Source: a virus. Taken from it: a DNA stretch of 34,195 bases. Below the pieces are notes generated by a model, which made no database searches, was not told where the DNA came from, and was given only the letters and a program-made list of their open reading frames with translations. The stretch lies in the IMG/VR virus record IMGVR_UViG_3300032224_001133, positions 1 to 34,195 of that record; one strand, given 5' to 3'. Shown here one piece after another: positions 31,778 through 34,195 of this stretch. Within the stretch, counting starts at the first letter, position 1; each line of letters begins with the position of its first letter. A program made the translations under genes and the position numbers.

Positions 31778-31837
31778 TTACTTGCGTGAGTAATTATTAA
31801 ATTATCAATTAACTAATTAAACAATTAACTAATTAAA
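31778..31837 (+). promoter_or_regulatory. gp32 leader: small hairpin plus tandem A/T repeats
   Basis: TTACT (31778-31782) pairs with AGTAA (31789-31793). After it, CAATTAACTAATTAAA occurs twice in perfect tandem (31806-31821 and 31822-31837), ending 2 bases before the ATG. The T4 gene 32 leader has a structured element followed by unstructured UUAAA-type repeats to which gp32 binds and shuts off its own translation. The arrangement here looks analogous. Confidence 0.5.
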
Positions 31838-31839
31838 AT

Positions 31840-32661
31840 ATGATAGATATATCAAAATTGAAGAGTCGTTTGAACTCTCTAACAAACACAAACAACAAAA
31901 CTCAACTAATCTGGAAACCAAAGCCAGGCAAACAAGTTGTACGTATTGTTCCCTACAAGTATCAAACAGATAATCCTTTTATTGAATTGAAGTTCCATTA
32001 TAATATCAATAACAAGACTTATCTATCTCCTGACAGTTTTAACCGTCCAGATCCAATTGTTGAATGGTCAAATCGTATGAAGAAGACCGGCAATAAGGAA
32101 GATTGGCAGTTGGGACGTAAGATGGAACCAAAGATGCGCACATACGCTCCAATCTTGGTTCGTGGTGAAGAAAGTGAAGGAATCAAGTTCTGGGGATTTG
32201 GTAAGAATGTCTATCAAGAAATTCTATCAATCATCAATGATCCTGATTACGGTGATATCACAGATCCAGTTAATGGGCGTGACATTGTTGTTGAATTCCG
32301 TACCGCAGAAGATTCTGGTAAGTCATTTCCAGAAACCACTATTCGTGTCAAGCCAAACGCAACTATTGCAATTGATGTATCTCAAAAGGATATTCTTACT
32401 CAACAAGTGAACATTTTGGATCTATTTCCTGAATATTCATATGATGAACTAAAGTCTGTAATGGACGCTTGGTTGAATCCTGAAACTCAGACCACAGAAG
32501 GTACTGTTAATACTATTGTTGAAGATGACGCTCCGTTTACAACATCTCCAACTCCATCTCCAAGTGCAGGTAAAACTGCTACTGCCTCACCAAGTGCAAA
32601 GGCATCCAAAGCAAATACAGATGATGTAACTGCTGCTTTTGATAATTTGTTCAACAGTTAA
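31840..32661 (+). CDS. 32: Single-stranded DNA-binding protein, gp32-like
   Basis: ssDNA-binding protein of the T4 gp32 type; it coats ssDNA in replication, recombination and repair. The N-terminal LAST-like region (MIDISKLKSRLNSLT) would give cooperativity. The OB-fold core follows (KQVVRIVPYKYQTDNPFIEL, WKPKPGK, KFWGFGKNVYQEILSI, GRDIVVEF). There are no cysteines at all, so the zinc of T4 gp32 is missing, as in several distant relatives. After a Ser/Pro/Ala-rich linker (SPTPSPSAGKTATASPSAK) the protein ends in the short acidic tip DDVTAAFDNLFNS, the place where T4 gp32 binds partners. Its length (273) is slightly less than T4's 301. Many CGT codons suggest strong expression. A strong terminator follows. 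Confidence 0.9.
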   Translation: MIDISKLKSRLNSLTNTNNKTQLIWKPKPGKQVVRIVPYKYQTDNPFIELKFHYNINNKTYLSPDSFNRPDPIVEWSNRMKKTGNKEDWQLGRKMEPKMRTYAPILVRGEESEGIKFWGFGKNVYQEILSIINDPDYGDITDPVNGRDIVVEFRTAEDSGKSFPETTIRVKPNATIAIDVSQKDILTQQVNILDLFPEYSYDELKSVMDAWLNPETQTTEGTVNTIVEDDAPFTTSPTPSPSAGKTATASPSAKASKANTDDVTAAFDNLFNS

Positions 32662-32678
32662 AATTAATTGTTAGTAAT

Positions 32679-32712
32679 GGGGTGGTAGTATCTATTACTG
32701 CCACCCCTATTT
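32679..32712 (+). terminator. Rho-independent terminator after gp32
   Basis: A 12-bp stem (32679-32690 with 32696-32707, including one G-U pair) with a 5-base loop, GC-rich at its base (GGGGTGG/CCACCCC), followed by TATTTT. It is the strongest hairpin in the window, and would let gp32 be made in larger amounts than the uvsX gene behind it. Confidence 0.9.
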
Positions 32713-32727
32713 TAGTTATATAAATTT

Positions 32728-33879
32728 ATGAAAAAGAAAAATCAAGTTACACAAGATACTCCTCAAAGAGATGAGTTAGTTGAATTACTCGCAAATGAAT
32801 TAAATAAAGCAAACAAAGACGGTGGTAAGATTGCTTATTTCCTAGATGAACAAGAAAATCCAGCGGAAATTAGTGATTGGATTAGTACAGGTTCTTCTAT
32901 TCTTGACCTAGCCATTAGTAATCGTCCTCACGGCGGATTACCTGTTGGTAAGATGATTGAATTCAATGGATTAGAAGGAACAGGAAAGAGTCTGTTATCT
33001 GCACACGTTGTTGCTGATACACAAAAGAAAGGTGGAATCGCTGTTGTTATTGACACTGAAAATTCTGCTGCTCCAGAATTCTGGAAAAGTCTCGGTGTAG
33101 ATCTATCAAAACTTCTATATGTTCAATGTGAAACCGTTGAAGATATTTTTGAAAAGATGGAACAAATGATTGGTATTGTACGTAAGTCAAACAAAGATCG
33201 TATTCTTACGATTATTGTTGACTCTGTTGCAGCCGCATCTACAAAAGTAGAATTGGAAAGTGATCATGGTAAAGATGGTTATGCAACTGGTAAGAGTATC
33301 ATCATCAGTAAAGCAATGCGTAAGATTACTACAATGATTGGTCGTCAGAAGGTACTTACTGTATTTACTAATCAATTGCGTCAGAATCTAAATGCTATGG
33401 CATTTGGTGATAAGTATGTAGTATCAGGTGGTAAATCACTTGCTTATCATTGCAGTGTTCGTGTTCGTTTGAACAACACAGGTAAACTTAAGAAAGGTGA
33501 AGAAGTAATTGGCAATGAATGTAAAGCATTAGTTGTCAAAAATCGTATGGGTCCACCACAACGTCAAGCATCTTTTGATATTTACTTTGATAGTGGAATT
33601 GCAGATTATGGTAGTTGGATTAAGGTACTGAAAGAAAACGACTTGGTAAAACAAGGTGGAGCTTATTATACCTATAAAAAGGATGATGGTACTGAATGGA
33701 AGTTCCAGTCTAAGGACTTTGTATCAACAATGAAAAATGACAAGGTTTTGAATGACGAAATTTATATGAAAATCTGTAATTCAGTCATTATGAAGTATAA
33801 AGATCCAAATAGTATCATTGTTGATGACGCAGTTGTTGACACGAATGAGGATGTTGGTGTATCATCTGAGAATGAGTAA
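32728..33879 (+). CDS. uvsX: UvsX-like RecA-family recombinase
   Basis: Strand-exchange protein for phage recombination and recombination-dependent replication, working with gp32. Walker A is G81-L-E-G-T-G-K87-S88 (FNGLEGTGKSLL). Walker B is in ILTIIVDSVAA. VFTNQLRQN and GDKYVVSGGKSLAYHCSVRV are the expected L1/L2 and following segments. Length (383) is close to T4 UvsX (391). The start at 32728 is 20 bases after the gp32 terminator, without a Shine-Dalgarno. The C-terminal end is acidic (DDAVVDTNEDVGVSSENE). The stop overlaps the next gene by 8 bases, coupling it to the RNase H-like gene. Confidence 0.92.
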   Translation: MKKKNQVTQDTPQRDELVELLANELNKANKDGGKIAYFLDEQENPAEISDWISTGSSILDLAISNRPHGGLPVGKMIEFNGLEGTGKSLLSAHVVADTQKKGGIAVVIDTENSAAPEFWKSLGVDLSKLLYVQCETVEDIFEKMEQMIGIVRKSNKDRILTIIVDSVAAASTKVELESDHGKDGYATGKSIIISKAMRKITTMIGRQKVLTVFTNQLRQNLNAMAFGDKYVVSGGKSLAYHCSVRVRLNNTGKLKKGEEVIGNECKALVVKNRMGPPQRQASFDIYFDSGIADYGSWIKVLKENDLVKQGGAYYTYKKDDGTEWKFQSKDFVSTMKNDKVLNDEIYMKICNSVIMKYKDPNSIIVDDAVVDTNEDVGVSSENE

Positions 33880-34195
33880 TCTATCTGACAGTGAAAAAAA
33901 GAGGTTGTTTTCTTTATTTGACAACGTAAAACAAGAAGATACAGTTGGAGGATTGAATAGATCTTCCAATTCTGAAGTTCTAATTGTTGATTTCATGAAC
34001 ACTTTTATTAGAGCGTTTATGGCCTCCCCCTCTCTCAATTCCAACGGTAACCATACTGGTGGAATTGCGGGATGTTTAAAAAGCATTGGTTATGCAGCTA
34101 AACTAATTAATCCTACAAAGATTGTAGTTGTGTCTGATGGTCAAGGGGGTTCACTGAAAAGACGTAAGATTTATCCTCAATATAAAAGTGGTAGA
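33872..34195 (+). CDS. rnh: RNase H-like 5'-3' exonuclease (3' partial)
   Basis: The first 108 residues of a FEN-1-family 5'-3' exonuclease like T4 RNase H, which removes RNA primers and flaps on the lagging strand. After an N-terminal extension (SDSEKKRLFSLFDNVKQED) comes VLIVDFMNTFIRAFMA, with the first metal-binding aspartate. Then follow HTGGIAGCLKSIGYAAKLIN, VVSDGQGGSLKRRKIYPQYK with the next conserved acidic residue and the basic arch. The frame is open to the window end, so the rest is outside. It starts inside the uvsX stop region (8-base overlap). Confidence 0.88.
   Translation, partial: MSNLSDSEKKRLFSLFDNVKQEDTVGGLNRSSNSEVLIVDFMNTFIRAFMASPSLNSNGNHTGGIAGCLKSIGYAAKLINPTKIVVVSDGQGGSLKRRKIYPQYKSGR

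Noticed and set aside
32717-32725. TATATAAAT before uvsX as a T4-type late promoter
   Set aside because: It is not the exact TATAAATA, it ends 2 bases before the ATG, and such A/T strings are common in this gap composition.

Overview
This window is a 34 kb piece of an AT-rich (about 30% G+C by eye), T4-like contractile-tailed bacteriophage. The evidence is a recognisable T4-type gene set: a 163-residue gp19-like tail tube protein, a gp26-like zinc-ribbon hub protein, a tape measure protein, a gp53-like LysM wedge protein, a large hub-like protein, a gp32-like ssDNA-binding protein, a UvsX-like recombinase and the start of an RNase H-like 5'-3' exonuclease. Almost no start codon has a Shine-Dalgarno sequence; the tail tube gene is the main exception. 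That could point to a host with SD-independent initiation, such as Bacteroidota, but this is a weak inference.

Layout. (1) 1-1416: the 3' end of a collagen-like tail fibre gene with a C-terminal S74 chaperone domain. (2) 1428-11529: an unusually dense block of ten glycosyltransferase-like genes plus one 2-oxoglutarate/Fe(II) oxygenase. Five of these genes (2104-6350) are on the minus strand inside an otherwise plus-strand region. Two genes at the right end look like TibC/Aah-type protein O-heptosyltransferases with a four-cysteine metal finger. (3) 11532-14773: a small coiled-coil protein, an HAD-fold nucleotidase, a Pol-beta-fold nucleotidyltransferase, and a minus-strand EDxHD-type homing endonuclease. 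(4) 14888-26459: the tail and baseplate module (tube, HNH endonuclease, HxGH nucleotidyltransferase, gp26-like, a gp51-like frame without its own start, tape measure, three baseplate proteins and a small protein). (5) 26505-30787: a compact, divergent family-A polymerase-like gene behind a near-consensus sigma70 promoter, then three unrecognised genes. (6) 30825-34195: a NUMOD3 homing endonuclease, then the recombination/replication genes gp32, uvsX and rnh.

How the genes may work together. The main hypothesis is that the block at 1-11529 makes and covalently decorates a collagen-like tail fibre. A Gly-X-Y fibre rich in Ser, Thr and Asn sits 11 bp upstream of a GT25-family gene (the family that contains collagen galactosyltransferases). 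Nearby are a prolyl-hydroxylase-like oxygenase and protein-type heptosyltransferases. Each family call rests on visible motifs; the joint function is inference. Alternatives are modification of the host surface or of phage DNA. Secondary points of interest are a probable programmed +1/-2 frameshift joining the gp26-like and gp51-like frames, a hairpin that hides the ribosome binding site of the HNH endonuclease while carrying a promoter-like motif in its loop, a recurrent TATTTAT motif close to gene starts, and a tandem A/T repeat in the gp32 leader.
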